Notes: generated by a model from the sequence alone, not told the origin. DNA of 64,000 nt from Vibrio sp. UCD-FRSSP16_30 (GCF_001676025.1 NZ_LZFW01000011.1:1-64000), one strand, 5' to 3'; shown: positions 1 to 7,405, numbered from the stretch's first letter. Numbers and translations are program-made.

Positions 1-225
1 CAGTGTGAGCACCACCACACTTGCGGTGTAGCCGACATTATTTTCGGTCACCACTATTGGTTGAACTTGAATTTGTTCTTCTAGTTTATTGAGTTTTTTA
101 AACCAATAATGAAAGGTTTGGTAGTTAATGCCATTATCGAGGCAAAACTGTTTAATCGTCGAGTTGCTGTTTAGTTGCTGCTCAAGTATCTGAGCCCAGT
201 GATGACGTTTTTGTTCTTGATTCAT
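1..225 (-). CDS. tnpA: IS66-family accessory protein TnpA (partial, C-terminus off the window)
   Basis: Seventy-five codons are open from an ATG at 225 to the window edge. The protein begins MNQEQKRHHWAQILEQQL and continues through a helix-turn-helix-like stretch (STIKQFCLDNGINYQTFHYW), the usual start of the small DNA-binding TnpA protein encoded first in IS66 elements. A strong Shine-Dalgarno (AAAGGAG on the minus strand) precedes the ATG. In IS66 elements it is followed by TnpB and the DDE transposase TnpC, which would lie to the left of position 1. The family assignment rests on the protein pattern and on the IS66-type terminal repeat at 298. The N-terminal part is intact as far as it can be read. 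Confidence 0.8.
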   Translation of the reverse strand, partial: MNQEQKRHHWAQILEQQLNSNSTIKQFCLDNGINYQTFHYWFKKLNKLEEQIQVQPIVVTENNVGYTASVVVLTL

Positions 226-298
226 AATATCTCCTTTAAAAAAGATACTATGACGAAGCTAGATTTCTATTGATAGGTGGGTTTCGTTAACCGCTTAC
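1..298 (-). mobile_element. IS66-family insertion sequence, left end (element continues off the window)
   Basis: The element reads leftwards. Its first gene (tnpA-like) starts at 225 and its outer end is at 298, where the minus strand begins GTAAGCGGTTAACGAAAC, a start typical of IS66-family inverted repeats (GTAAGCG...). The coding sequence of the gene at 287-514 runs into this end and stops 12 bases inside it, so the element sits within that gene. The other end, and hence the 8-bp target duplication expected for IS66, is outside the window. Confidence 0.8.
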
Positions 299-514
299 TT
301 TCTCCGAAACTTTCTTTAATATTCTCAACCGCTCTGAGATACTCGCGATATCTTGGTCCGAGGACAAATTATCAGCACTGATAGTGATGCCGAGATGCCT
401 TTGTACACTCTCAAGGTACGAAAGGTAGGACTTTACTGAGTCGGCTACTTTATCTTTAGAACCTACACCGTTAGCCTTGATGTATGCGATGTACTGCTGT
501 TGCTGTGAAATCAT
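287..514 (-). pseudogene. N-terminal fragment of an unknown gene truncated by IS66
   Basis: Native sequence runs from the ATG at 514 to about 299, roughly 72 codons. The last residues (VSG) and the stop come from the IS66 end. The fragment is helical and begins MISQQQQYIAYIKANG, with a following SVKSYLSYLESV segment. That style of N-terminus resembles leader domains I associate with HNH- or McrB-like restriction proteins, but this is only a resemblance and no catalytic region remains. It lies downstream of, and in the same direction as, the ankyrin gene, separated by 154 bases. It is best read as the broken last member of the local accessory cluster. The rest of the gene should be on the far side of the IS copy. 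Confidence 0.5.
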
Positions 515-668
515 GCTGCTTCCCTGGTTTATCTTGTTCGATACAGATGCTAGCTGTTATTACCAACACGTGCTTCTAGTACCACCATAGAACACAAACC
601 GTTCTAACTTCATCTATATGTTTCTATTGTTCTCCCCATAATTCGGCAAGTTACTGTTTATTAATCCG

Positions 669-2912
669 TTAAATTTGACCATCTAGACTGTCTTCTATAT
701 ACCGTTTCACGTCATCGGCCTTAAAATATTCCGCGATATCCAAGCAATCAATAGCTCTTTTAGGGAAAGATGTACCAACAGGAACCGTATACGTTTTTTT
801 CATATCCCCACCGTGTTCGATCATTTTTTTGAACAATTTTAACTCATTGAGCTCAGCAGCCAGCATCAACGGCGTATAACGCATACCATTTTTTACCACT
901 TCAATATTTGGATTGGCACCAGCATTTAAAAGGATTCGAGCAATCTGGCGCATAGAAAAAGGTTTGGGGAAGCGTTCCGTCACATATTCAAATATAACGT
1001 CCATCATCGCGAGGAACCTTGGGTCCTGCTGTTGAGCACTCAATTGGGAACTTAACTCTGCATTGAATGGTGAGCTCGTCCCTGCAAATAGAGGCTTAAG
1101 CTGGTTTACTGCTTCTTCACTTGGCATCGACATAAGACTTTCCTTGAACTTGCTCGGATTCTTGATCATTGCAAGCTTATCCAAACACGCATACAGCGGC
1201 GTTTGATATTCAATACTCCCCTTCAGATCAACAGTTATATCCTTGCTCATCGATAGCACCTTTTTCACGATCTCTGGACGACCACTCTCAACCGCAGCAA
1301 ACAAAGGAAAGTTCATTTTTCGTGTAGAGACTATATTTAGAGTTTTCTCACTGTGCGCATGCTCTGAGACAAGATTGAAAATTGAGTCGTCAAGTGGCGA
1401 CGTCGGCTCACTAAAATCAAGATTCGCTAGTGCAATCAACAGCGGCGACTCCCCTACTTCGGAAAGAGCATTTACACTTGCACCCGATTCAAGCAGCTTT
1501 TCAACTTTCTCAACGTCGTTATTTAGACAAGCATAGATAAGTGGTGTTGTCTTTCGCTGAGCGCCCCCATCCAGACCAATTTCAATTTTCTTTCGCTTAG
1601 AATCAATGTGATCTGAAGAGTCGATTTCTTCTAGAATATAACCGACTTTCTGCTTGTATACCGGCCATTTAATTCCTGGATAACAAAGTTCATCTGGGAA
1701 GTAACGCTTAAATTCAGTGCGATAAGATTCCACTTCGTTGTTAGCTAGAACCTGATATTTACCTGAACCTTCTGCCTGGTACCCTGCTGGCATCAGCTCA
1801 TTGAAAAAGTAAATTTGTGCCGTTTTTAATCTCTTGAGAAAAACTAAATCTGGCCTAGCTTGGTGAGCGGCGACCAACAACGACTCTTTGATAATCTCTC
1901 CTAGCACTGCTTTTGAATGATCCCGATACAAAACCTCTGTAAACGCTTGCTGATAGTACTCGTTCGCTTCGGTTAGCTCCCCAGACCAAATCGAATGCCT
2001 GGCTTTGTACCAAAGTAGATGATGGTACGCTTCTATCTTGCTAGGAAGCCCATCAATCACCAGCTCCAAGTTTGTTAACCGCTTTTCAAACTCGTTCTTG
2101 TGGCTCACAGACTTTGAAGTATGACTGACTGCCTCGTACCACTGTTTCAATGAACGGATCTGTTCGCAGAACTCATGATAATTTTTACTACGATTCCTGT
2201 TAGCGTCCAGAAAGGCTTTTGCATGTGAAAATGATACGTTCGTAAACGTCGAACTTGATTGTATATAACGAACAAAACGCGAGCTAATGATACCCCACTT
2301 GATCATTCTCCATGATTCGTCCGATAAGGCGTGATCAGCTGCGCTATCCATACTCATCACAAAACGAAAAGAAGGAAGTTCAGTTCCATTCCACCACGTT
2401 CGTAGCCGGTCTTTCATGTCCTTATCATCAAAACAGCTTTGAAGTAATGGAAGCATGTCAGGATTGAATAAGGTTAGCTCCATGTCATTTGGCAGACAGA
2501 GAGCTTGTCCATCTTCCTCTTCACTCAAAAAGCAACTAAGTGCAAGGTTTTCAAAAAACTGCGTGCGCTCAAACAGTTCACTCGCCTGCTCAACAGAAAG
2601 ACGATCCAATGGATAGTTTTTCATCCAATGAGCGTAACGTTTGAGTAAGTTAACCAAAAAGTTTTCAACTCTCGCTGATATCTCGTCATCAAAGTTTTGT
2701 CTTATTGGGTTCAGAATATTCAACGACAATATCGCGTAATACTTGTCGATGCTTAGCTCTTCTGATTTGCAGCTATCATCAAGTTGCTTAGCTGCACGCC
2801 TGCTCTCATCTTCGTCACTAGCTGTTTTTACGTCAAATGCAATAGCGACTTCACGAAGTAAACACTGAATAGTTGGATACGGCTTAGCTCGTTTTTTGTG
2901 AGGCAGCTTCAT
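669..2912 (-). CDS. Ankyrin-repeat protein with a long helical N-terminal region
   Basis: A 747-residue soluble protein with no signal peptide or membrane segment. Residues 1 to about 440 are helical and match no family I recognise; part of this (around 290-380, YHHLLWYKARHSIW onwards) resembles TPR helices. From about 455 there are ankyrin-type repeats: TPLIYACLNNDVEKVEKLL, then a SPLLIALAN unit, FPLFAAVESGRPEIVKKVL, and near the C-terminus GMRYTPLMLAAELNELKLF. Ankyrin repeats bind proteins, so a partner or target is likely, but no enzymatic domain is visible. The gene overlaps the upstream HicA-like gene by 29 bases, which implies translational coupling, and an IS66-truncated gene lies downstream. 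The setting (IS66 debris on both sides, AlpA remnant) points to horizontal acquisition. The function is unknown; a defence or toxin-antitoxin-like role is only an inference from context. Confidence 0.7.
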   Translation of the reverse strand: MKLPHKKRAKPYPTIQCLLREVAIAFDVKTASDEDESRRAAKQLDDSCKSEELSIDKYYAILSLNILNPIRQNFDDEISARVENFLVNLLKRYAHWMKNYPLDRLSVEQASELFERTQFFENLALSCFLSEEEDGQALCLPNDMELTLFNPDMLPLLQSCFDDKDMKDRLRTWWNGTELPSFRFVMSMDSAADHALSDESWRMIKWGIISSRFVRYIQSSSTFTNVSFSHAKAFLDANRNRSKNYHEFCEQIRSLKQWYEAVSHTSKSVSHKNEFEKRLTNLELVIDGLPSKIEAYHHLLWYKARHSIWSGELTEANEYYQQAFTEVLYRDHSKAVLGEIIKESLLVAAHQARPDLVFLKRLKTAQIYFFNELMPAGYQAEGSGKYQVLANNEVESYRTEFKRYFPDELCYPGIKWPVYKQKVGYILEEIDSSDHIDSKRKKIEIGLDGGAQRKTTPLIYACLNNDVEKVEKLLESGASVNALSEVGESPLLIALANLDFSEPTSPLDDSIFNLVSEHAHSEKTLNIVSTRKMNFPLFAAVESGRPEIVKKVLSMSKDITVDLKGSIEYQTPLYACLDKLAMIKNPSKFKESLMSMPSEEAVNQLKPLFAGTSSPFNAELSSQLSAQQQDPRFLAMMDVIFEYVTERFPKPFSMRQIARILLNAGANPNIEVVKNGMRYTPLMLAAELNELKLFKKMIEHGGDMKKTYTVPVGTSFPKRAIDCLDIAEYFKADDVKRYIEDSLDGQI

Positions 2913-3111
2913 TACTGATTATCCTTAGAATGTCTTTCTTGAAGTTAATGTAAGCCCTTCGGTCACTGGGAGTGGAAGGTATGGTTATACGTTTACCTAA
3001 AGGTGATAACAATGCAATATGTTTGGTACCACGGACAGCGGTCCAGCAGCTCAATTTCACTAATGAAAGTACAAACTTATTGATATCCTTATCTTTGCTC
3101 ATTCTTCGCAT
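2884..3111 (-). CDS. Small HicA-like (dsRNA-binding fold) protein
   Basis: Seventy-five residues. The pattern of an N-terminal helix, then CWTAVRGTKHIALLSP, a GKRITIPSTPSDRRA strand and turn, and a final helix follows the alpha-beta-beta-beta-alpha layout of HicA toxins, with a histidine (TKH) where HicA has its active-site His. HicA proteins are mRNA interferases held in check by HicB. No HicB-like gene is next door; instead the ankyrin gene follows with a 29-base overlap. A GGAG box five bases before the ATG at 3111 supports this start over the Met three codons later. It could equally be a non-toxic relative of the fold. It is the middle gene of three co-directional accessory genes. Confidence 0.5.
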   Translation of the reverse strand: MRRMSKDKDINKFVLSLVKLSCWTAVRGTKHIALLSPLGKRITIPSTPSDRRAYINFKKDILRIISNEAASQKTS

Positions 3112-3157
3112 ATAAACTCCTTCATAGGGCCGTGAACCGACCCTATGCCAAAATGAA

Positions 3158-3298
3158 TTATTTAGAACGCTTATCTACGACACTCTGAGCTTTGGCTGCA
3201 AAGCTGCCTTTAGGAATTTTGCCTCCATTGGCTTTCGCCGTAGCTGACTGTATGCGGCGAACATCAGTTTGAGTTAAAGGTTTCTTAGATTCCGTCAT
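3158..3298 (-). CDS. 46-aa basic protein resembling the seed-maturation-protein-like plasmid/island family
   Basis: The ATG at 3298 is preceded by a clear AGGAG at seven bases. The 46 residues are hydrophilic and Lys/Ala/Ser-rich, with the motif RIQSATAKANGGKIPKGSFA. I associate short bacterial proteins of this type with plasmids and genomic islands, where annotation pipelines sometimes call them seed maturation protein-like. The function is unknown. It is the first gene of the cluster and its promoter should lie in 3299-3420. A 46-base gap separates it from the HicA-like gene. The strong ribosome-binding site and clean frame make it a real gene despite its size. Confidence 0.6.
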   Translation of the reverse strand: MTESKKPLTQTDVRRIQSATAKANGGKIPKGSFAAKAQSVVDKRSK

Positions 3299-3424
3299 GG
3301 TATAGCTCCTGGTTGATTAAGACAGTTACATCTTAGTAATCAGGACTATAAAAATCGGCGAGGTGATTGGAGATATTATTTAAAATTTTCATTTACTTTT
3401 GTGAGCTTTCAGACCATCAATAAC

Positions 3425-3505
3425 TCATCGTTGAAATAAGCGTTCTTTCATCCATTTATCAACCTCACTCTCAACCCAGGCCACAGGGTCTAGCTCACTG
3501 GGTAA
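3425..3505 (-). pseudogene. C-terminal fragment of an AlpA-like regulator
   Basis: Read on the minus strand and ending at the TGA at 3425, about 26 codons give LPSELDPVAWVESEVDKWMK followed by ERLFQR. The VAWVESEVDKW core is the hallmark C-terminus of the AlpA (prophage CP4-57 regulator) family, small HTH proteins that control integrase expression and island excision. Upstream of it the sequence becomes the IS66 remnant, so the N-terminal HTH is gone. The exact breakpoint lies at about 3490-3505, where the two readings overlap. This is evidence that an integrative island once occupied the site. Confidence 0.55.
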
Positions 3506-3795
3506 AGCGATTAAATATACGCTTGGGCAATGGCCTAAGCTTATTCGCTATATCGATGATGGTCACAAATAACCGTGCTGAACGCGCAATTAAACCGCTG
3601 ATCATTGGTAGGAAGAACTGGTTGTTCTCGAGCACACAAAATGGGGCTGACGCGAGTGCGATGCTTTACAGCATCGTCGAAACAGCCAAAGCAAATGGTC
3701 TTATCTTGTACGACTATCTGGTCAAATGCATGCAGGAGCAAGCGAAAGCTGAACCCAATATCGATGAACTCCTACCTTGGAACTTCAAACACTAA
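3492..3795 (+). pseudogene. tnpC: IS66 transposase (TnpC) C-terminal remnant with a frameshifting deletion
   Basis: Codons from 3492 read SSLGKAIKYTLGQWPKLIRY then IDDGHK and a stop. The following NNRAERAIKPLIIGRKNWLF block, running on to the end LLPWNFKH at 3795, is in another frame. In intact IS66 transposases these two blocks are joined by a few residues (typically LTID). Their loss here, about 11 bases around 3564, breaks the frame just before the NNRAER block that carries the catalytic Glu of the DDE triad. Only about the last 100 residues of the protein remain. It is a dead remnant. Confidence 0.8.
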
Positions 3796-3828
3796 CAATA
3801 TCGCCCCGTGGGATCATGGGGCGCATAC
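3492..3828 (+). mobile_element. IS66-family right-end remnant
   Basis: This stretch holds the last part of an IS66 transposase gene and then a short palindromic tail: CGCCCC, GTGGGATCAT, GGGGCG, ending GCGCATAC at 3828. That tail resembles an IS66 right end (normally ...CGCTTAC) with a mismatch. It reads rightwards, opposite to the IS66 copy at 1-298, so the two copies diverge away from the ankyrin cluster. The inner (5') part of the element is missing. Confidence 0.65.
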
Positions 3829-4263
3829 GCAAATATAGAAGGAAAGGCCATCCGTAGTCGTATTTTTCGGGCTTGGAATAAACGACTGTTCAGCAGAAAA
3901 AAAGAAAAAGAAAAAGAAGGATATAAATATTACTCTTTTGGCTTACCAAAGCAGGTAGTAATACAACTCGATGATTTAATAAATAATGCGTATGAGGACA
4001 ACCGGATTGAAGCTGTCATTACTAAATTAATTGAAGACAATTACAAATCGGTTCAGCAAATCAAGGTCGAGACAAAGCGTCAAAAAGAACAACAATCTGT
4101 ACAACGCATGTGGGATGACGAAAAGACAATGACTAAATTAAGAAGCGAGCGTCACAAAAAAATCAAAGCATTCAAGAATCAGTACAAAAGCAATGTCAAA
4201 AACTACTCAACCAATATCAAGAATTATTTTAAAGGGCGTGATACCGACACTAAAATAATCTAG
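3808..4263 (+). pseudogene. Gene fragment of unknown function fused to the IS66 right end
   Basis: The frame is open for 151 codons, but the first 6-7 codons are IS66 end sequence and there is no other Met until about residue 105. It is therefore most likely the C-terminal part of a gene cut by IS66. The native part is very Lys-rich. It holds a segment around residues 40-75 (YYSFGLPKQVVIQLDDLINN, then an acidic helix) that looks like a ribbon-helix-helix DNA-binding unit, followed by a basic coiled tail. A plasmid or island DNA-binding protein is a reasonable guess, no more. The base composition is AT-rich compared with rbgA next door. Confidence 0.4.
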
Positions 4264-4648
4264 TATCCTAAAAACACAGAAATCATGCTTAATTCTATCA
4301 TCCGAAAGGTAAGTTGAAGTGCACTTTACTTTGAAAGATTTTATTTTGGTGCTTTTGGGAGCTGCTACTTCGAATTATCAAAATCAGGTTATATTATCAC
4401 CAATACAGATGGTATGACCCAATAACGGAATACTCTGAAGATCCATTTGTTTTGATTTGTCAAAGCTTTCATCGTGTAGGAGTGTGTTCCTATATACAAG
4501 AAAATGTTAATATCGTCACATTAATTGCTGATGTGGCTATGGGTGACTTGGATTTTGCCTTTGGTACCCCAAAATCGAATTTCATCACTTGGTACCCCAC
4601 CTGATACCCCACCAGTCCAAATATAAGAATAAAAGGTATTAAATACAT
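4264..4648. other. Intergenic junction between accessory DNA and the core gene rbgA
   Basis: No convincing gene is seen here. On the minus strand a short frame from 4585 to 4490 (MKFDFGVPKAKSKSPIATSA onwards, 31 aa) looks like the first residues of a longer protein, possibly an integrase, but stops early. Three copies of a G(G/A)TACCCC motif lie at 4563, 4591 and 4603. The rbgA promoter and its AAGG ribosome-binding site (about 4636) are at the right edge. This is the natural place to look for an island attachment site. Confidence 0.4.
4563..4610. repeat. Three short direct repeats G(G/A)TACCCC
   Basis: GGTACCCC occurs at 4563-4570 and 4591-4598, and GATACCCC at 4603-4610, just upstream of rbgA and at the edge of the accessory region. 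Short direct repeats of this sort are typical of integrase arm or core sites, but the function is not shown by the sequence. Confidence 0.4.
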
Positions 4649-5593
4649 ATGGTTGCAAGCAAAATCCAGTGGTTCCCAGGGCACATGCACAAGGCTCGCA
4701 AAGAGATTGAGGAAGTAGTTCCTCAAATCGATGTGATCATTGAAGTATTAGATGCTCGCATTCCTTATTCTTCTGAGAACCCTATGATCTCAGAAATTAG
4801 GGGTGATAAGCCATGTGTGAAGGTATTAAACAAAAGAGATTTGTCTGATCCTGAATTGACTCAAGTGTGGATTGAGCACTATGAACGCCAAGAAGGCGTC
4901 AAAGCAATGGCCGTCACCACAGAGAATCCTCAAGAAATTCATAAGGTCATGGAGCTGTGTCGTAAATTAGCCCCTCACCGCGAGGCGATGGGCAAAAATA
5001 TTCGCACCATGATCATGGGCATTCCTAACGTAGGTAAATCGACCATCATCAATACATTGGCCGGTCGTACTATCGCACAAACAGGTAACCAACCTGCGGT
5101 GACTCGTCGCCAGCAACGCATCAACTTGCAAAATGGCGTGGTACTTTCTGATACACCAGGAATTTTATGGCCTAAAGTTGAAAATCCACACAGTGGTTTT
5201 CGTCTGGCGGCAACGGGTGCTATCAAAGATACCGCGATGGAATATGACGAAGTTGCTTTCTATACCGTTGAGTATTTAGCAAAACAATATCCTGAACGTT
5301 TGAAAGAACGTTACCAGCTTGAAGAGTTGCCAGAGACAGAAATCGAACTGATGGAAGCCATTGGCAGAAAGCGTGGCGCATTGCGTTCAGGCGGCCGCGT
5401 TGATTTGCATAAAGCCTCAGAGATTCTATTGCATGAACTGCGCCAAGGTGTGTTAGGACAGCTGACATTAGAACTGCCAGAGATGATCTCTGAAGAGATC
5501 ATTGAAGTGGAAAAAGAAGCCGTACGCAAAGAAGAAGCGAAAAAGAAAAAGAAAGAAGAGCGACGTAAACGTTATTTACGCAATAAGCGCTAA
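4649..5593 (+). CDS. rbgA: Ribosome biogenesis GTPase RbgA/YlqF
   Basis: A 314-residue cytoplasmic GTPase with circularly permuted G motifs. G4 NKRD is at 61-64, ahead of G1 GIPNVGKS at 124-131 and G3 DTPG at 168-171. The opening IQWFPGHMHKA is the family signature. RbgA assists a late step of large ribosomal subunit assembly. The C-terminal 40 residues are very basic (runs of Lys and Arg), in keeping with rRNA contact. The ATG at 4649 has an AAGG box about ten bases upstream. It is the first core gene after the mobile debris and appears intact, so the island insertion did not damage it. It is probably monocistronic, because a Vibrio-type dispersed repeat follows directly. Confidence 0.93.
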   Translation: MVASKIQWFPGHMHKARKEIEEVVPQIDVIIEVLDARIPYSSENPMISEIRGDKPCVKVLNKRDLSDPELTQVWIEHYERQEGVKAMAVTTENPQEIHKVMELCRKLAPHREAMGKNIRTMIMGIPNVGKSTIINTLAGRTIAQTGNQPAVTRRQQRINLQNGVVLSDTPGILWPKVENPHSGFRLAATGAIKDTAMEYDEVAFYTVEYLAKQYPERLKERYQLEELPETEIELMEAIGRKRGALRSGGRVDLHKASEILLHELRQGVLGQLTLELPEMISEEIIEVEKEAVRKEEAKKKKKEERRKRYLRNKR

Positions 5594-5603
5594 TAATCTT
5601 TCT

Positions 5604-5660
5604 ATATTAAGACCAATCACAGTAAGTAAATGGTCAAAAATAGCGTTTAATCGTCTACAT
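5604..5660. repeat. Dispersed intergenic repeat, copy 1
   Basis: The core ACCAATCACAGTAAGTAAA, followed by TCAAAAATAGC, matches a second copy at 51711-51762 (ACCAATCACAGTAATTAAA, then TCAGAAATAGC). Both lie just after the stop of a gene. It looks like a dispersed palindromic-type intergenic repeat of Vibrionaceae. Two copies in 64 kb suggest many in the genome. Confidence 0.55.
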
Positions 5661-5718
5661 TTCATACAATGATGAGCTATTCTCTTTTATAAGGGAATCT
5701 TCATTAAAGGGATATAAG

Positions 5719-5880
5719 ATGATTCGACGCTATCTATTACCCGTTTTGGTTTTAGCCTTATTGGTTTCTGCTGTCTATGGTGAGCAAATTTGGCAATCAC
5801 TCAATGGCAACCCAATCCGTGATATTCAAGATTGGGCGCAGAGTGTTATTAAAGGCTTTAACGACTTTATATCAGGTTAA
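5719..5880 (+). CDS. Small single-pass membrane or exported protein (53 aa)
   Basis: The ATG at 5719 is preceded by AAAGGGATATAAG, giving a good Shine-Dalgarno. The protein starts MIRRYLLPVLVLALLVSAVY, which is an Arg-flanked hydrophobic helix that could be a membrane anchor or a signal peptide. A short amphipathic tail follows, with DIQDWAQSVIKGFNDF. I do not recognise a family. It stands alone between rbgA and yeiR (convergent), 24 bases from the yeiR stop. The ribosome-binding site, the typical membrane-protein composition and the clean stop make a real gene likely. Function unknown. Confidence 0.55.
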   Translation: MIRRYLLPVLVLALLVSAVYGEQIWQSLNGNPIRDIQDWAQSVIKGFNDFISG

Positions 5881-5904
5881 TCCCACGGGTTAACGTCAAA
5901 TGGT

Positions 5905-6906
5905 TTATTGTTCTGTAACCGCATCACTAGCAGAAAGTCCTGCTAATGTTAACAAGATACCTTCTAGCTGATCCCAAGGCATAAGCTGACTGTCAATCAC
6001 TTCCATACGTGACTCAAAGCCCTCTAAAGACATTTCATTAACCGAAACTGTCCCGTCTGCCACATTAAATGCAAAGCAGCCTTTTTCTGTGTTAATCACC
6101 GCTTTAATACGCTCTGCGGTTAAGTCTGAAAACAGAGAGAAAATATCATCAAATGGGAAGGTCACTTCCGGTCCAAACAGCCAACCACAACTGAAATAGC
6201 CCTGCCCTTTGTTTTCTTTACGTACAAACTTTTGATTTGGCGGAATACCAAATTGAGGCTCCATCGCTGCGTGATGATGGTGATGCGCTTCAATTTCTAT
6301 ATTCACGTTAGCTTGTATGACTTCATCAAGCAGTTCCGTCTCTAGCTGACCATTGCTGGTATTCACAACACGATAAGTAAAGCCTTGTTCAGCAAGCCAC
6401 ACTTGCATATTGTCATTTTGTGCTTGAGTCGCTAATTCAGTTTTGTTGGCAACCACAATATCGGCAACCGCAAGCTGCTGTTGGAAGTTGTCATTGCTAG
6501 TGTACTTTTCATCATCAAAATAGCGCGCATCAGTCATGGTCATGGTAGTGCGAAGTTCGATATACGGCAGGTACTGATCTGAGGTAAGCGTAGCCATGAC
6601 TTCTTTAGGATGACCTAAACCTGTCGGCTCGATCAATAGACGATCGGGTTTCTGGCGAAGCAACATATTTAGGCCAACACTCATAGGCACACCTGCGGTG
6701 CAGCACATGCAGCCACCAGGTACTTCTTTAATGATTGCACCCTGCTCTGACATTAATGCACCATCGATGCCTATCTCACCAAATTCATTGACCAATACTG
6801 CCCACTTTTCATTTTCTGGTTTGTTTTTCAGTAAATTCAAAATAGCCGTGGTTTTACCTGTTCCTAAGAAACCGGTGATGATATTTGTGGGAGTTTTATT
6901 AGACAT
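5905..6906 (-). CDS. yeiR: Zinc-binding GTPase YeiR (COG0523/G3E family)
   Basis: A 333-residue COG0523 GTPase. G1 GFLGTGKT is at 12-19, the metal motif GCMCC (CxCC) at 65-69, and a guanine-specificity-like NKTE at 154-157. The blocks EKWAVLVNEFGE and RLLIEPTGLGHPKE match E. coli YeiR closely. Family members bind zinc and act as metal chaperones or insertases, loading metal into client enzymes when zinc is scarce. An unusual run of five His (208-212) sits in the linker before the C-terminal CobW_C-type domain and may add a metal site. No client gene is adjacent. I saw no clear Zur box upstream but did not scan quantitatively. The start at 6906 is supported by the family N-terminus. Confidence 0.88.
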   Translation of the reverse strand: MSNKTPTNIITGFLGTGKTTAILNLLKNKPENEKWAVLVNEFGEIGIDGALMSEQGAIIKEVPGGCMCCTAGVPMSVGLNMLLRQKPDRLLIEPTGLGHPKEVMATLTSDQYLPYIELRTTMTMTDARYFDDEKYTSNDNFQQQLAVADIVVANKTELATQAQNDNMQVWLAEQGFTYRVVNTSNGQLETELLDEVIQANVNIEIEAHHHHHAAMEPQFGIPPNQKFVRKENKGQGYFSCGWLFGPEVTFPFDDIFSLFSDLTAERIKAVINTEKGCFAFNVADGTVSVNEMSLEGFESRMEVIDSQLMPWDQLEGILLTLAGLSASDAVTEQ

Positions 6907-7049
6907 AGCAAGGATTCTATACAGACGAATTGAGCGGTAGAGTTTACAAGAATCACATTAATGGAGGAAGTTAAAACATCAAATATGAACAATTTCATTG
7001 CAAAAAAACATGAGCTTTTAAATAAGCTTATGTATCGCCGTGGTGGTTA

Positions 7050-7169
7050 TTATCTTAGAACTAATACTGTATCCCAGATATTTCCTGCATGTGCGTTAAA
7101 CGTATTCAATATTGTAAACAAAATACCCATTGTCATTGCCGTCATCAGTACGTATTCCACGACTTTCAT
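7050..7169 (-). CDS. Possible 39-aa membrane microprotein
   Basis: On the minus strand, an ATG at 7169 opens 39 codons. The first 30 (MKVVEYVLMTAMTMGILFTI, then LNTFNAHAG) look like a signal peptide or a single transmembrane helix ending in an AHA-G cleavage-like site. A weak GAG box lies upstream. Nothing identifies a family. It competes with a plus-strand 79-codon frame covering the same bases, which has a less protein-like composition. Support is modest and comes from the hydrophobic pattern only. Confidence 0.3.
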   Translation of the reverse strand: MKVVEYVLMTAMTMGILFTILNTFNAHAGNIWDTVLVLR

Positions 7170-7369
7170 TCTCAATCTCGTTATCTATAAAAGTTCATAA
7201 CCCATCAAATAATTCAATATGAATGAATAACAGGCAAGCGATGAAGAATTATACATATGCAGTACAAATAATAAATATGTAACGCATATAAGAAATCGAA
7301 AAGCAAGTTTGCGTTTTTATGGGTGAAAATAGGAAAAATTAAAGGCAATAACAGTGCTATGATCACTGC

Positions 7370-7405
7370 ATAAAATAACACAAAGGCGCATTTAAAATGC
7401 GCCTT
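7370..7405 (-). terminator. Rho-independent-type terminator on the minus strand
   Basis: A perfect 11-bp stem, AAGGCGCATTT pairing with AAATGCGCCTT (7383-7405), is followed on the minus strand by TTTGTGTTATTTT. It lies 80 bases downstream of the stop of the minus-strand mini-gene at 7485-7562, and no other minus-strand gene lies within reach. It therefore supports a short minus-strand transcript here. Confidence 0.6.

Noticed and set aside
4490..4726. Minus-strand frame of 78 codons overlapping the rbgA start
   Set aside because: Its first half is antisense to rbgA. Only the 31-codon part from 4585 might be a gene remnant, which is noted under the junction.
6961..7200. Plus-strand frame of 79 codons after yeiR
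   Set aside because: No ribosome-binding site, a composition unlike a folded protein, and a better protein-like frame exists on the opposite strand.
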